Origin: Algoriphagus algorifonticola
GTDB lineage: Bacteria > Bacteroidota > Bacteroidia > Cytophagales > Cyclobacteriaceae
Length of the DNA: 61,542 nucleotides
Assembly (NCBI RefSeq): GCF_007655305.1
Contig: NZ_VLOG01000039.1
Coordinates: forward strand, 225,507 to 287,048
Direction: 5' to 3'
Shown here: piece by piece, positions 8,078 through 15,627 of the stretch
How the letters are laid out: each line of letters begins with the position of its first letter
Position numbering within the stretch: the first letter of the stretch is position 1
Program-made: the position numbers and the translations under genes
The notes under the pieces: model-generated
Seen by the model: the letters and a program-made list of their open reading frames with translations, nothing else
The model's database searches: none
What the model was told of the DNA's origin: nothing

Positions 8078-8695
8078 TTAAGCGAACAATCCAAAGATTT
8101 CTCTATGAACCTTATCTACAATAAAAGAGAAGTCCTCAGGTCTTTCTACAAAGTCCAATTCATTGACATCAATGATCAATAACTTCCCTTCTTTATAATT
8201 AGATATCCAGTCTTCGTAATGGGAATTTAGATTTTTGAGATAATCAATCCTCATTGCCGTTTCATAGGATCTACCTCTTTTTTCAATTTGTCCAACTAAT
8301 TTGGGGATATCAGCTTTGAGATAAATCAGCAAATCAGGAGCCTTTACATGAGAAATCATGCTATCAAAAAGGCTTCGGTAATTGTAGTAATCCCTTTCAC
8401 TCAAAAGCTTGCTTTTATACAAGTTTGCCGCAAAGATGTAAGCATCCTCGTAGATTGTTCTATCTTGAATAGTAGGGGTTTTACTTTCCTGAATAGTTTT
8501 GATTTGATTGAATCTAGAATTCAAAAAATAAACCTGAAGGTGAAAAGCCCACCTTTTCATGTCTTCATAAAAGTCAGGCAAGTAGGGATTATTATCTACC
8601 GCTTCAAATTCAGCTTTCCAGCCGTAATGTTTGGCAAGCTTTTCTGTAAGCGTAGTTTTCCCGCTACCGATATTTCCGGATACTGCTAAGTGCAT
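8078..8695 (-). CDS. Deoxynucleoside kinase
   Basis: A 205-aa nucleotide-salvage kinase that phosphorylates a deoxynucleoside with ATP in the cytoplasm. It shows a P-loop GNIGSGKTT at residues 7-15, FEAVDNNPYLPDFY (substrate-binding region, about 35-48), QDRTIYEDAYIFA in the position of the family's DRS-type catalytic motif, and a lid region with basic residues (EKRGRSYE). These match the dGK/dAK/dCK fold group. Which base it prefers cannot be decided here. It is 13 nt downstream of the 3-hydroxybutyryl-CoA dehydrogenase gene and probably shares its transcript. Confidence 0.9.
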   Translation of the reverse strand: MHLAVSGNIGSGKTTLTEKLAKHYGWKAEFEAVDNNPYLPDFYEDMKRWAFHLQVYFLNSRFNQIKTIQESKTPTIQDRTIYEDAYIFAANLYKSKLLSERDYYNYRSLFDSMISHVKAPDLLIYLKADIPKLVGQIEKRGRSYETAMRIDYLKNLNSHYEDWISNYKEGKLLIIDVNELDFVERPEDFSFIVDKVHREIFGLFA

Positions 8696-8708
8696 GATTT
8701 GCTAATGC

Positions 8709-9599
8709 TTATTTAATGAATCTTGGAGCTACTTTAATGTCCTTGCTTCCCGGAGTATACTGATAAAATCCTTCACCTGTTTTCACTCCTTTGTAACCTG
8801 CCTCTACCATATTTACCAATAAAGGACATGGAGCATACTTAGGATTGCCAAAACCATCGTGCAATACCTTTAGAATAGATAAGCAAACATCCAAACCGAT
8901 AAAGTCAGCCAATTGAAGAGGCCCCATAGGGTGTGCCATGCCTAATTTCATGACCGTGTCAATTTCTTCTACACCTGCGACTCCTTCGAATAATGTGATG
9001 ATTGCCTCATTGATCATAGGCATCAATATTCTGTTGGCAACGAATCCTGGATAATCATTTACCTCTACTGGAACCTTCCCTAAATTTTTGGATAGGTCCA
9101 TGATCTTATCTGTAACCTCATCTGAAGTTGCATATCCCCTGATTACTTCCACAAGCTTCATGACAGGAACAGGATTCATGAAGTGCATTCCAATCACCTG
9201 TGCAGGTCTTTGGGTAACTGCAGCAATTTTGGTGATAGAAATGGAGGAGGTATTGGTTGCCAGAATCGCACTTTTAGGTGCAAACTCATCCATTTGTCTG
9301 AAAATATCGAGCTTGATATTCATATTTTCCGTAGCCGCCTCAACGATCAAATCTGCCTCTTTTACTCCTTCTTTGAGTTCTGTGAATTTTTTGATTCTCC
9401 CTAGAGCTTCAGTTTTTTGATCTTCAGAAAGAAGGCCTTTGCTCACCTGTCTGTCCATGTTTTTGGAAATAGTAGCCAAAGCCTTGTCCAAAAATTCTTC
9501 TTTCAGGTCTACTAAGGACACATGATATCCAGTTTGGGCAAAAACGTGTGCAATTCCATTTCCCATGGTTCCGGATCCTATGACAGTGATATTTTTCAT
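8709..9599 (-). CDS. 3-hydroxybutyryl-CoA dehydrogenase
   Basis: NAD(P)-dependent oxidation or reduction of short-chain 3-hydroxyacyl-CoA. The 296-aa length is that of the stand-alone enzyme, not the multifunctional FadB type. Rossmann motif VIGSGTMGNGIA at the N-terminus, NTSSISITKIA and GMHFMNPVPVMKLVE with the catalytic His, then NDYPGFVANRI and HPMGPLQLADFIGLD in the C-terminal domain. I start at the ATG at 9599, because the Rossmann strand must lie within a few residues of the N-terminus; an upstream ATG at 9662 would add 21 unrelated residues. It could serve butyrate/crotonyl-CoA metabolism downstream of glutaryl-CoA breakdown. Confidence 0.92.
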   Translation of the reverse strand: MKNITVIGSGTMGNGIAHVFAQTGYHVSLVDLKEEFLDKALATISKNMDRQVSKGLLSEDQKTEALGRIKKFTELKEGVKEADLIVEAATENMNIKLDIFRQMDEFAPKSAILATNTSSISITKIAAVTQRPAQVIGMHFMNPVPVMKLVEVIRGYATSDEVTDKIMDLSKNLGKVPVEVNDYPGFVANRILMPMINEAIITLFEGVAGVEEIDTVMKLGMAHPMGPLQLADFIGLDVCLSILKVLHDGFGNPKYAPCPLLVNMVEAGYKGVKTGEGFYQYTPGSKDIKVAPRFIK

Positions 9600-9777
9600 A
9601 ATGAGGTGATTAAAATTTAAAAACAGTTCTATTTGGGTTCTTTTGACTTTGCCTTCTAGCAAAGGGATTCAAAACTACTTCCAACAGCTAGGAAATCCAA
9701 TTTTTAAACATGTGTTTCCTGACTTTGTTTGTCACAAAATTTCAAAAACCTTTTAGATTAATAGCTACCTTTGAACT

Positions 9778-10617
9778 ATGAAAGAACTCGGCTTAGTCAG
9801 CAAACTACCCATCAATAGATTTACAGATTTTGGAGCATACCTTCAGTTAGAGTCCGGTGAAGAGGTCTTGTTACCCCAAGGTTATTTGAAAGGGGAGGAG
9901 CGTGAAAATGATGAGCTTGAGGTTTTTGTATATACTGACAGCGAAGACAGACCAGTTGCCGTAACCACTCGACCTATTGCACTTTTAGACGAATGGGGTG
10001 TCATGGAAGCTAAGGAAGTCACCTCATTTGGAGCTTTTATGGATTGGGGTTTGCCAAAAGATCTTTTGGTACCTAATGCTGAGATGGGTAAAAATATGGA
10101 GCCTGGAAAAAAATACCTGGTGAAAGTTTGTGTGGATTACAGAACCAATAGGCTGATAGGAAGTACCAAGCATAAGGACTTTATCTATCCTGCACCTAAG
10201 GACTATGAGCCGGGAATTCAGGTTGAAGGCTTGATATTTGACAAAACTGACCTTGGATATAAGGTCTTACTAGAAGACCGATACGAAGGCTTGGTCTATG
10301 CAAATGAAGTGTTTCAACCATTGGAAATAGGAGAGCAGCGCACGCTCTATGTAAAGAAAAGGAGAGATGATGGTAAAATTGATTTGCAACTTTTGCCTGC
10401 AGGAAGAGAGAAATACGAAGAAGGTGCTGAAAGAATCCTGAAAATTCTGGAAGAAAAAAAGTTTCTTCCCCTTCATGATAAATCAGATCCTGAGGAAATA
10501 AAAAAAGTGCTTTCTATGAGTAAAAAGCACTTTAAACAATGCATAGGACAACTATATAAAGCCCGAGAAATAAAAATTCTGGAAGATGGGATTGCCTTAG
10601 CTAATAGCGGAGATTAA
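9778..10617 (+). CDS. CvfB-like S1-domain RNA-binding protein
   Basis: A 279-aa protein with tandem S1-like beta-barrel repeats. LPINRFTDFGAYLQ, EVTSFGAFMDWGLPKDLLVP and TDLGYKVLLEDRYEGLVYANEVF are the recurring nucleic-acid-binding edges, followed by a C-terminal winged-helix-like segment (about 215-279). This order fits the CvfB/YitL family, which binds RNA and in Gram-positive species affects virulence gene expression; its role here is unknown. The N-terminus begins directly in the first barrel, supporting this start. The 3' end overlaps the convergent gene by 4 nt, and its coding sequence contains that gene's terminator. Confidence 0.85.
   Translation: MKELGLVSKLPINRFTDFGAYLQLESGEEVLLPQGYLKGEERENDELEVFVYTDSEDRPVAVTTRPIALLDEWGVMEAKEVTSFGAFMDWGLPKDLLVPNAEMGKNMEPGKKYLVKVCVDYRTNRLIGSTKHKDFIYPAPKDYEPGIQVEGLIFDKTDLGYKVLLEDRYEGLVYANEVFQPLEIGEQRTLYVKKRRDDGKIDLQLLPAGREKYEEGAERILKILEEKKFLPLHDKSDPEEIKKVLSMSKKHFKQCIGQLYKAREIKILEDGIALANSGD
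10504..10533 (-). terminator. Intrinsic terminator for the reverse strand, inside cvfB-like gene
   Basis: AAAGTGCTTT (10504-10513) and AAAGCACTTT (10524-10533) form a perfect 10-bp stem. On the reverse strand it is followed by seven Ts. It lies about 80 nt past the stop codon of the convergent ArsC-like gene and within the coding sequence of the opposing gene. Confidence 0.65.
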
Positions 10618-10979
10618 TCCAGCTTTAATATATCACTGGGGGTTCGGCAGAGAATTGCTTTATTTCTGAATAGTGCAATCGGTGATTTGATCAAATAAGG
10701 ATATTTGACCAAGATTTTGAGCCAGTCTTCATCATCCCAGTTTTTACCTGCGATGTATTTCTGGTAATCCGGATGGGCTCGATTGAGTAGGTCCTTGGCA
10801 CGCAGTCCAAGTTTCAATAAAATGCTGTCCCATTGAGTCGCAGTGATTCTTTGTTTCACCACATCGATCTCGTTGACAAATTTTGCCAGAGACTTTGCGT
10901 AGGCTTTGGTTTGCTTATCAATGGGTTGACCTGCGCTGTGATAGAATAAAAGTTCTGATGGATGTGTTTTCATAGTCAT
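10614..10979 (-). CDS. ArsC/Spx-fold protein lacking the catalytic cysteine
   Basis: A 121-aa protein that follows the ArsC/Spx thioredoxin-like pattern: an N-terminal strand and helix (LLFYHSAGQPIDKQTKAYAKSL), then TQWDSILLKLGLRAKDLLN, DDEDWLKILVKYPYLIKSPIAL and a closing CRTPSDIL. In arsenate reductases the first loop carries a reactive Cys (or CxxC in Spx); here that loop reads HSAGQPID, without cysteine. The only Cys is near the C-terminus. It is therefore unlikely to reduce arsenate and may act as a binding protein. It converges with the CvfB-like gene, overlapping by 4 nt. Confidence 0.65.
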   Translation of the reverse strand: MTMKTHPSELLFYHSAGQPIDKQTKAYAKSLAKFVNEIDVVKQRITATQWDSILLKLGLRAKDLLNRAHPDYQKYIAGKNWDDEDWLKILVKYPYLIKSPIALFRNKAILCRTPSDILKLD

Positions 10980-11039
10980 TGGGGTTTTGTGCCATATTAA
11001 GATACAAAAAATACGTAATAAATTGAAAATAAGATAGAT

Positions 11040-11549
11040 GTGGTTGCATCAAAAGATTCATTGAATTTAGAATTATTTAACATTGAGAGTAAATCTGAAT
11101 TCCCAACTAATAAAAAGCTGAAGGAAAGGCTGCGAAAAGTAAAGCCTAAAAAGCTGGATGAGGACTTTGAAAATCTACACGATAAAGTATTCGAAAGTTT
11201 GGATTGCCTTGAATGTGCAAATTGCTGTAAGACAACAAGTCCCATTTTCTTGCAAACAGATATAGATCGTTTAGCAAAGGTTTTTCGTCAAAAAAGTAGC
11301 GAGTTTATAGACGAATATCTTCATCGGGATGAAGATGGAGATTATGTCTTGAACTCTTCGCCCTGTCCTTTTTTGAATTCAGATAATAAGTGTTTAGTCT
11401 ATGAGGACAGACCCAAGGCATGCAAGGAGTATCCTCACACGAATCGGAAGAATATTCACGGAATTTTGGGTTTAACTTTAAAAAATACGCTTGTTTGTCC
11501 TGCAGTTTTCAAAATTTTCCAGCAGATTGGCAAAGAATATAGGAAGTAA
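11040..11549 (+). CDS. YkgJ family cysteine-cluster protein
   Basis: A 169-aa protein with the YkgJ metal-chelating pattern: CLECANCC (Cys56, 59, 62, 63), a CPFL...C element and RPKACKEYP. The spaced cysteines probably bind zinc or an iron-sulfur cluster; the biological role of the family is poorly known. The start is GTG at 11040. An ATG two bases upstream is in another frame and stops after eight codons, and no in-frame ATG precedes the cysteine core, so a non-ATG start is needed. The N-terminal 35 residues are Lys-rich. The ROK kinase gene follows 33 nt later. Confidence 0.82.
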   Translation: MVASKDSLNLELFNIESKSEFPTNKKLKERLRKVKPKKLDEDFENLHDKVFESLDCLECANCCKTTSPIFLQTDIDRLAKVFRQKSSEFIDEYLHRDEDGDYVLNSSPCPFLNSDNKCLVYEDRPKACKEYPHTNRKNIHGILGLTLKNTLVCPAVFKIFQQIGKEYRK

Positions 11550-11582
11550 AGCAATTTTTTGGCTTTTTTGAGAATCAAACCT

Positions 11583-12527
11583 ATGAAGAACAAAATGAAT
11601 AATTCGGAGACACACTTTTTAGGAGTGGACGTGGGCGGGACCCATCTTAAAATCGGACTTGTAGACAAAAACGGAAATATCCTCGATTTCCAAAAAGAGG
11701 ATACAACGCCATTCAGAGACCATGCCGAAGGTTTTGGTCAAGCATTTATCTCCGGGTTAGACAAGTATTTCAAAAAATATCCTCAGGTTGAGAAAGTAGG
11801 TATTGGACTACCTGGGTTGATTAGCAAGGATAGAACTACTCCGCTGGAAATCCCTGCTATTCCGAGCCTGAATAATTTCAATCTGAAAAAAGGATTGGAA
11901 AAAGCTTACCCTGATAAAGAGTTCTTCTTGGAAAATGATGCCGCTGCTGCGGCAATTGGTGAGTTCTATTACGGAAAAGACGATCCATCGGATAATTTCC
12001 TCTTCATTACTATGGGTACTGGAATTGGAAGTGCCATGGTTTTGGATGGTGAGGTTTTTAAAGGTTCTAGAGGTAACGCCCTTGAAATGGGTCACATGCT
12101 ATCCAGCGGTAGTGCCAGATTGGAAACATTAATAGGTAGAAAAGGTATTTTATCAATTCTTGAGAGAATGATAGCTGCTTATCCAGAAAAAGCTGGGAGA
12201 TTGAAAGGTGCCGACCTGGGAACTCATTTATTGGTCGACACAGCCAAGGAAGGAAATGAAGTTTCCCTCATGGTTTTCCAGGAAGTAGGGATTATCCTTG
12301 GAGAAGCCATTGTTTCTACTATCCGAATTTTGGACGTGACAGAAGTGTATTTTGGAGGCGGAATTTCCGCAGGTTTGGAGTTTATGATGCCTTCTATGGA
12401 AAGAACCATCCGTCAATACCTGACTAATTACTATAATAAGGATTTGAGATTGAAAAAAGCCACCTTAGAAAATAATGCAGGCACATTAGGTGCTGCTGCC
12501 TTGTGTTTTATGGGTTCAGGGTTGTAA
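11583..12527 (+). CDS. ROK family sugar kinase (glucokinase-like)
   Basis: A 314-aa ASKHA-fold kinase. Phosphate-1 motif LGVDVGGTHLKIG (about 13-25), VGIGLPGLIS, ENDAAAAAIGEFYYG (adenosine/sugar binding), FITMGTGIGSAMVLDGE (phosphate-2) and NALEMGHM. The classic ROK zinc cysteine cluster after the GH motif is absent, as in polyphosphate/ATP glucokinase-type members. Likely phosphorylates glucose or a related hexose in the cytosol. I start at ATG 11583, eight codons downstream of a possible TTG. The end overlaps the convergent lipoprotein gene by 20 nt, and its terminator hairpin lies inside that gene. Confidence 0.88.
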   Translation: MKNKMNNSETHFLGVDVGGTHLKIGLVDKNGNILDFQKEDTTPFRDHAEGFGQAFISGLDKYFKKYPQVEKVGIGLPGLISKDRTTPLEIPAIPSLNNFNLKKGLEKAYPDKEFFLENDAAAAAIGEFYYGKDDPSDNFLFITMGTGIGSAMVLDGEVFKGSRGNALEMGHMLSSGSARLETLIGRKGILSILERMIAAYPEKAGRLKGADLGTHLLVDTAKEGNEVSLMVFQEVGIILGEAIVSTIRILDVTEVYFGGGISAGLEFMMPSMERTIRQYLTNYYNKDLRLKKATLENNAGTLGAAALCFMGSGL

Positions 12528-12891
12528 TAGTTACTTCAGAAACTTTAGATATTGCATTCATTCGAAAAAGAACCTTCAACGGTTCTTTTTCTATTTCTAC
12601 CCCTTCACATGCATTGCTTGGTTCCAGGAAGTAAAAGAAAAAGCTCTGGCTTTTGTCAACCAACTCTACCCGGTCTGGCCTTCCAAAGGTTTTGATGATT
12701 TCTTGGTTATTAGCCCCTAGAAAGCTGTTTTTGATTTTTTCCAATTCATCTAAATCTTGAATGCGAAGGCCCTTGCAACCATACCTATCATTTTTCCAAT
12801 TCTCAATATTGATGTTTCCAGTTTCTAAAGGGCTGGAACAAGCAGCAATCATGAATAGCAATACGAAAATGAAAGAAATCGAACGTTTCAT
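12508..12891 (-). CDS. Putative lipoprotein (BamE-like pattern)
   Basis: A 127-aa precursor with a lipoprotein signal (FVLLFMIAACSS, lipid-attachment Cys18). The mature part contains FLGANNQEIIKTFGRPDRVEL, followed by paired beta strands. A helix-loop with G-x-P-x-x-V ahead of strands resembles the small BamE/SmpA-type fold, but no specific family is certain. The ATG at 12891 gives the proper signal; an ATG eight codons upstream only adds polar residues. The final 20 nt overlap the 3' end of the ROK gene on the other strand. Confidence 0.7.
   Translation of the reverse strand: MKRSISFIFVLLFMIAACSSPLETGNINIENWKNDRYGCKGLRIQDLDELEKIKNSFLGANNQEIIKTFGRPDRVELVDKSQSFFFYFLEPSNACEGVEIEKEPLKVLFRMNAISKVSEVTITTLNP
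12564..12591 (+). terminator. Intrinsic terminator for the ROK gene, inside opposing lipoprotein gene
   Basis: GAAAAAGAACC (12564-12574) and GGTTCTTTTTC (12581-12591) pair perfectly over 11 bp with a 6-nt loop, 37 nt after the ROK stop codon. The sequence is simultaneously codons of the convergent lipoprotein gene. Confidence 0.65.
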
Positions 12892-13135
12892 TGGGTAATA
12901 ATTGATTTGGAGCAAAGGTATAGCGCAAACTTAAATCAGGACTATGTTTTCTATAAAACTATTTGAATCAATTTTGAATACAATTGAAAATTTCCAGATT
13001 TGTTTTTTGCCTTAATCAGCTTATGCTCACGGTTTTTTGAATCTATTGACAAATATTGTCATAGCATGAAACCCTAATTGGCACATTCTGTTTGAGCAAA
13101 TCCTTTATATTAGCACATCTAATTACCCGTGAATT

Positions 13136-13627
13136 ATGTACTACCGTTTTGGGAAAGCCTTTTACTACATCAGCATCATTTTCTTTCTCTTTTTTCTCCT
13201 TTACTTCTACTCAGCATTGACCGATCAGGTCACTTATCAAACGGATGGAGAAGGAGGTATTTCTACTATCGGAAAAGGAAACTTTTTCTATGGGATGATT
13301 GCAACATTTGTGGCTTTGAATGCTTTGGTGCTCGTTCCACCAAAAATGTTGGAGACCAAATCGTATAGAAAACTCCACAAGCTTTTTCCGATAGGAGATA
13401 TTTATAGAGATTATTTATTGACTTGGTTTTACTCCTTTGGAGGCATTATCAATCTGAGTCTTGCGACCATTGTATTTTACATCCATGCCACCAATAATCA
13501 GGAGGAGATCGCAGCAGATGAATTTGGCTTTTTCTTTTATTTGATTCCTGGGCTTTTGGTGCTTTGGATCATTGCACTCTTTTTGCTTTTCGTAGGAAAA
13601 GCCAAACAGCTACAAAAAAGAGATTAA
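13136..13627 (+). CDS. Hypothetical membrane protein (163 aa, four spans)
   Basis: No family recognised. Four hydrophobic segments (roughly 8-29, 56-76, 98-120 and 131-156) separated by short polar loops indicate an inner-membrane protein with both termini on the same side. The tail is basic (KAKQLQKRD). The first loop is Gly-rich ([13 protein letters not shown]). It begins at the first ATG of the frame and ends 10 nt before parE, so the two may be co-transcribed, but nothing ties it to topoisomerase function. Confidence 0.7.
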   Translation: MYYRFGKAFYYISIIFFLFFLLYFYSALTDQVTYQTDGEGGISTIGKGNFFYGMIATFVALNALVLVPPKMLETKSYRKLHKLFPIGDIYRDYLLTWFYSFGGIINLSLATIVFYIHATNNQEEIAADEFGFFFYLIPGLLVLWIIALFLLFVGKAKQLQKRD

Positions 13628-13637
13628 GGATAAGACT

Positions 13638-15530
13638 ATGGCAGAAACAGTTAAATATACCGAAGACAGTATTAAATCTCTGGATTGGAGAGAGCATATC
13701 CGCCTTAGGCCGGGGATGTATATTGGTAAACTCGGAGATGGAAGTGCCCAGGATGATGGGATTTATGTTTTGGTCAAAGAGGTTTTGGATAACTCCATCG
13801 ATGAACACATGATGGGGTATGGACGAACCATCGAAGTAAAAATTTCTGAGCATCGAGTTGAAATAAGGGATTATGGTCGTGGCATTCCTTTGGGGAAAGT
13901 GATAGACTGTGTTTCCAAAATCAATACCGGTGGAAAGTATGATTCAGGTGCTTTTCAAAAATCAGTAGGACTAAATGGAGTCGGTACAAAAGCTGTAAAC
14001 GCTTTGTCAGACTATTTTAAAGTTCAATCCTATCGTGATGGGGAAACCAAAATAGCTGAATTTGAGAAAGGGGTATTAAAGGAAGACAGACCGATTGAGA
14101 AATCTTCTGATAGAAATGGCACAAAGGTGATTTTCACCCCTGATGCCAGCATATTCAAGAATTACCACTTCATCCCTGAATATCTTGAAAATCAAATCTG
14201 GAATTACGCCTACTTGAATGCAGGTTTGACCATTAATTTCAATGGAAAAAAGTTTTTCTCAGACAGAGGACTTTATGATTTGTTGTCCAATAAAGTTGAT
14301 GAGGAAAGCTCAAGGTATCCTATCATCCATTTGAAAGGAAATGATATAGAAGTAGCGATCACTCATTCCAATCAATATGGAGAGGAATATTATTCATTTG
14401 TCAATGGACAGTATACCACCCAGGGAGGAACTCACTTGGCAGCTTTTAGAGAGGCTATTGTCAAGACAGTTCGGGAATTTTATAAAAAAGATTATGACTC
14501 TTCAGATATCCGCCAAAGTGTGGTAGCAGCCATTGCGGTAAGGGTTCAGGAGCCCGTTTTTGAATCCCAAACAAAGACCAAATTGGGTTCTCAATCAGTT
14601 GGTCCAGAAGGTCCAACCTTACGAACCTTCGTCAATGACTTTATCAAGACTGAACTGGATAATTATCTTCATAAAAACCCTGCAGTAGCAGACGCTTTGT
14701 TGAAGAGAATCTTGCAGTCTGAGAGAGAAAGGAAGGAGATTTCCGGAATCAAGAAGCTGGCAAATGAAAGAGCGAAAAAGGCTAACCTTCACAATAAAAA
14801 ATTAAGAGACTGCCGTGTGCATTATGATGATGCGAAGGCCAATGAAGACTTGAAGAATAATACCATGCTCTTCATCACAGAGGGGGATTCAGCTTCTGGG
14901 TCGATTACCAAGTCTAGGGATGTGCAAACTCAGGCAGTTTTTTCCTTGAGGGGTAAACCGCTCAACTGCTTTGGAATGACGAAAAAGGTGGTGTATGAAA
15001 ATGAGGAATTTAACCTGCTACAGCACGCCTTGAATATAGAAGATGGTATTGAAAATTTGAGATATAGAAAAATTGTCATAGCTACCGATGCGGATGTGGA
15101 TGGTATGCATATCCGACTTTTAATCATGACGTATTTCCTGCAGTTTTTCCCTGATTTGGTGAAAAATGGGCACTTATTTATTCTTGATACACCTCTTTTC
15201 AGGGTAAGGAATAAGAAGGAAACTATCTATTGCTACTCTGATGAAGAAAGGCAACGTGCGATCCATAAGCTAGGAAATAAGCCGGAAATTACCCGATTCA
15301 AAGGATTGGGAGAGATTTCACCAGAAGAGTTTGGGAATTTCATTGGAGAGGATATCCGGTTGGAGCCTATCATCTTGAACAAGGAAACGAAAATCTCTGA
15401 TCTTTTGAATTTCTACATGGGTAAAAACACACCCGATAGACAAAACTTCATCATCGATAATTTGAAGATCGAGAAGGATCTGGCTTTGGATGACCCAAGA
15501 AATCAAGCAGAGGAAGAAGAGGTGGCATAA
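13638..15530 (+). CDS. parE: DNA topoisomerase IV subunit B
   Basis: ATPase subunit of the type IIA topoisomerase that decatenates replicated chromosomes. The GHKL ATPase domain is at the N-terminus (RLRPGMYIG 22-30, EVLDNSIDE 48-56, GRGIPLGK), then the transducer with QTKTKLGS, and the Toprim domain with EGDSASGS (415-422), [10 protein letters not shown] and the acidic DADVDGMHI. The 630-aa length and lack of the GyrB insert fit ParE of Bacteroidota, as does pairing with an A subunit downstream on the same strand. A GyrB paralogue elsewhere in the genome is expected. The spacer to parC holds a perfect AT-rich palindrome. Confidence 0.93.
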   Translation: MAETVKYTEDSIKSLDWREHIRLRPGMYIGKLGDGSAQDDGIYVLVKEVLDNSIDEHMMGYGRTIEVKISEHRVEIRDYGRGIPLGKVIDCVSKINTGGKYDSGAFQKSVGLNGVGTKAVNALSDYFKVQSYRDGETKIAEFEKGVLKEDRPIEKSSDRNGTKVIFTPDASIFKNYHFIPEYLENQIWNYAYLNAGLTINFNGKKFFSDRGLYDLLSNKVDEESSRYPIIHLKGNDIEVAITHSNQYGEEYYSFVNGQYTTQGGTHLAAFREAIVKTVREFYKKDYDSSDIRQSVVAAIAVRVQEPVFESQTKTKLGSQSVGPEGPTLRTFVNDFIKTELDNYLHKNPAVADALLKRILQSERERKEISGIKKLANERAKKANLHNKKLRDCRVHYDDAKANEDLKNNTMLFITEGDSASGSITKSRDVQTQAVFSLRGKPLNCFGMTKKVVYENEEFNLLQHALNIEDGIENLRYRKIVIATDADVDGMHIRLLIMTYFLQFFPDLVKNGHLFILDTPLFRVRNKKETIYCYSDEERQRAIHKLGNKPEITRFKGLGEISPEEFGNFIGEDIRLEPIILNKETKISDLLNFYMGKNTPDRQNFIIDNLKIEKDLALDDPRNQAEEEEVA

Positions 15531-15539
15531 AAGCCTAAT

Positions 15540-15561
15540 AGAAATATTAATTAATATTTCT
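15540..15561. repeat. Perfect 22-bp AT palindrome between parE and parC
   Basis: AGAAATATTAA (15540-15550) is followed immediately by its own reverse complement (15551-15561). It lies 9 nt after the parE stop codon and 66 nt before parC. It lacks GC pairs and a T-run, so it is not a standard terminator. It could be a protein-binding dyad or an RNA processing site. Confidence 0.55.
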
Positions 15562-15627
15562 GAAGAAAGTTAAACCTGAAGACTAGTCAGAATGACTTCT
15601 GATCTTTATAAATAGTGGATTAATTAA

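Noticed and set aside
9766..9773. TACCTTTG promoter box 5 nt before the CvfB-like start codon
   Set aside because: It matches TAnnTTTG, but no TTTG/TTG lies at the right distance upstream (the nearest is about 34 nt away), so it was not called as a promoter.
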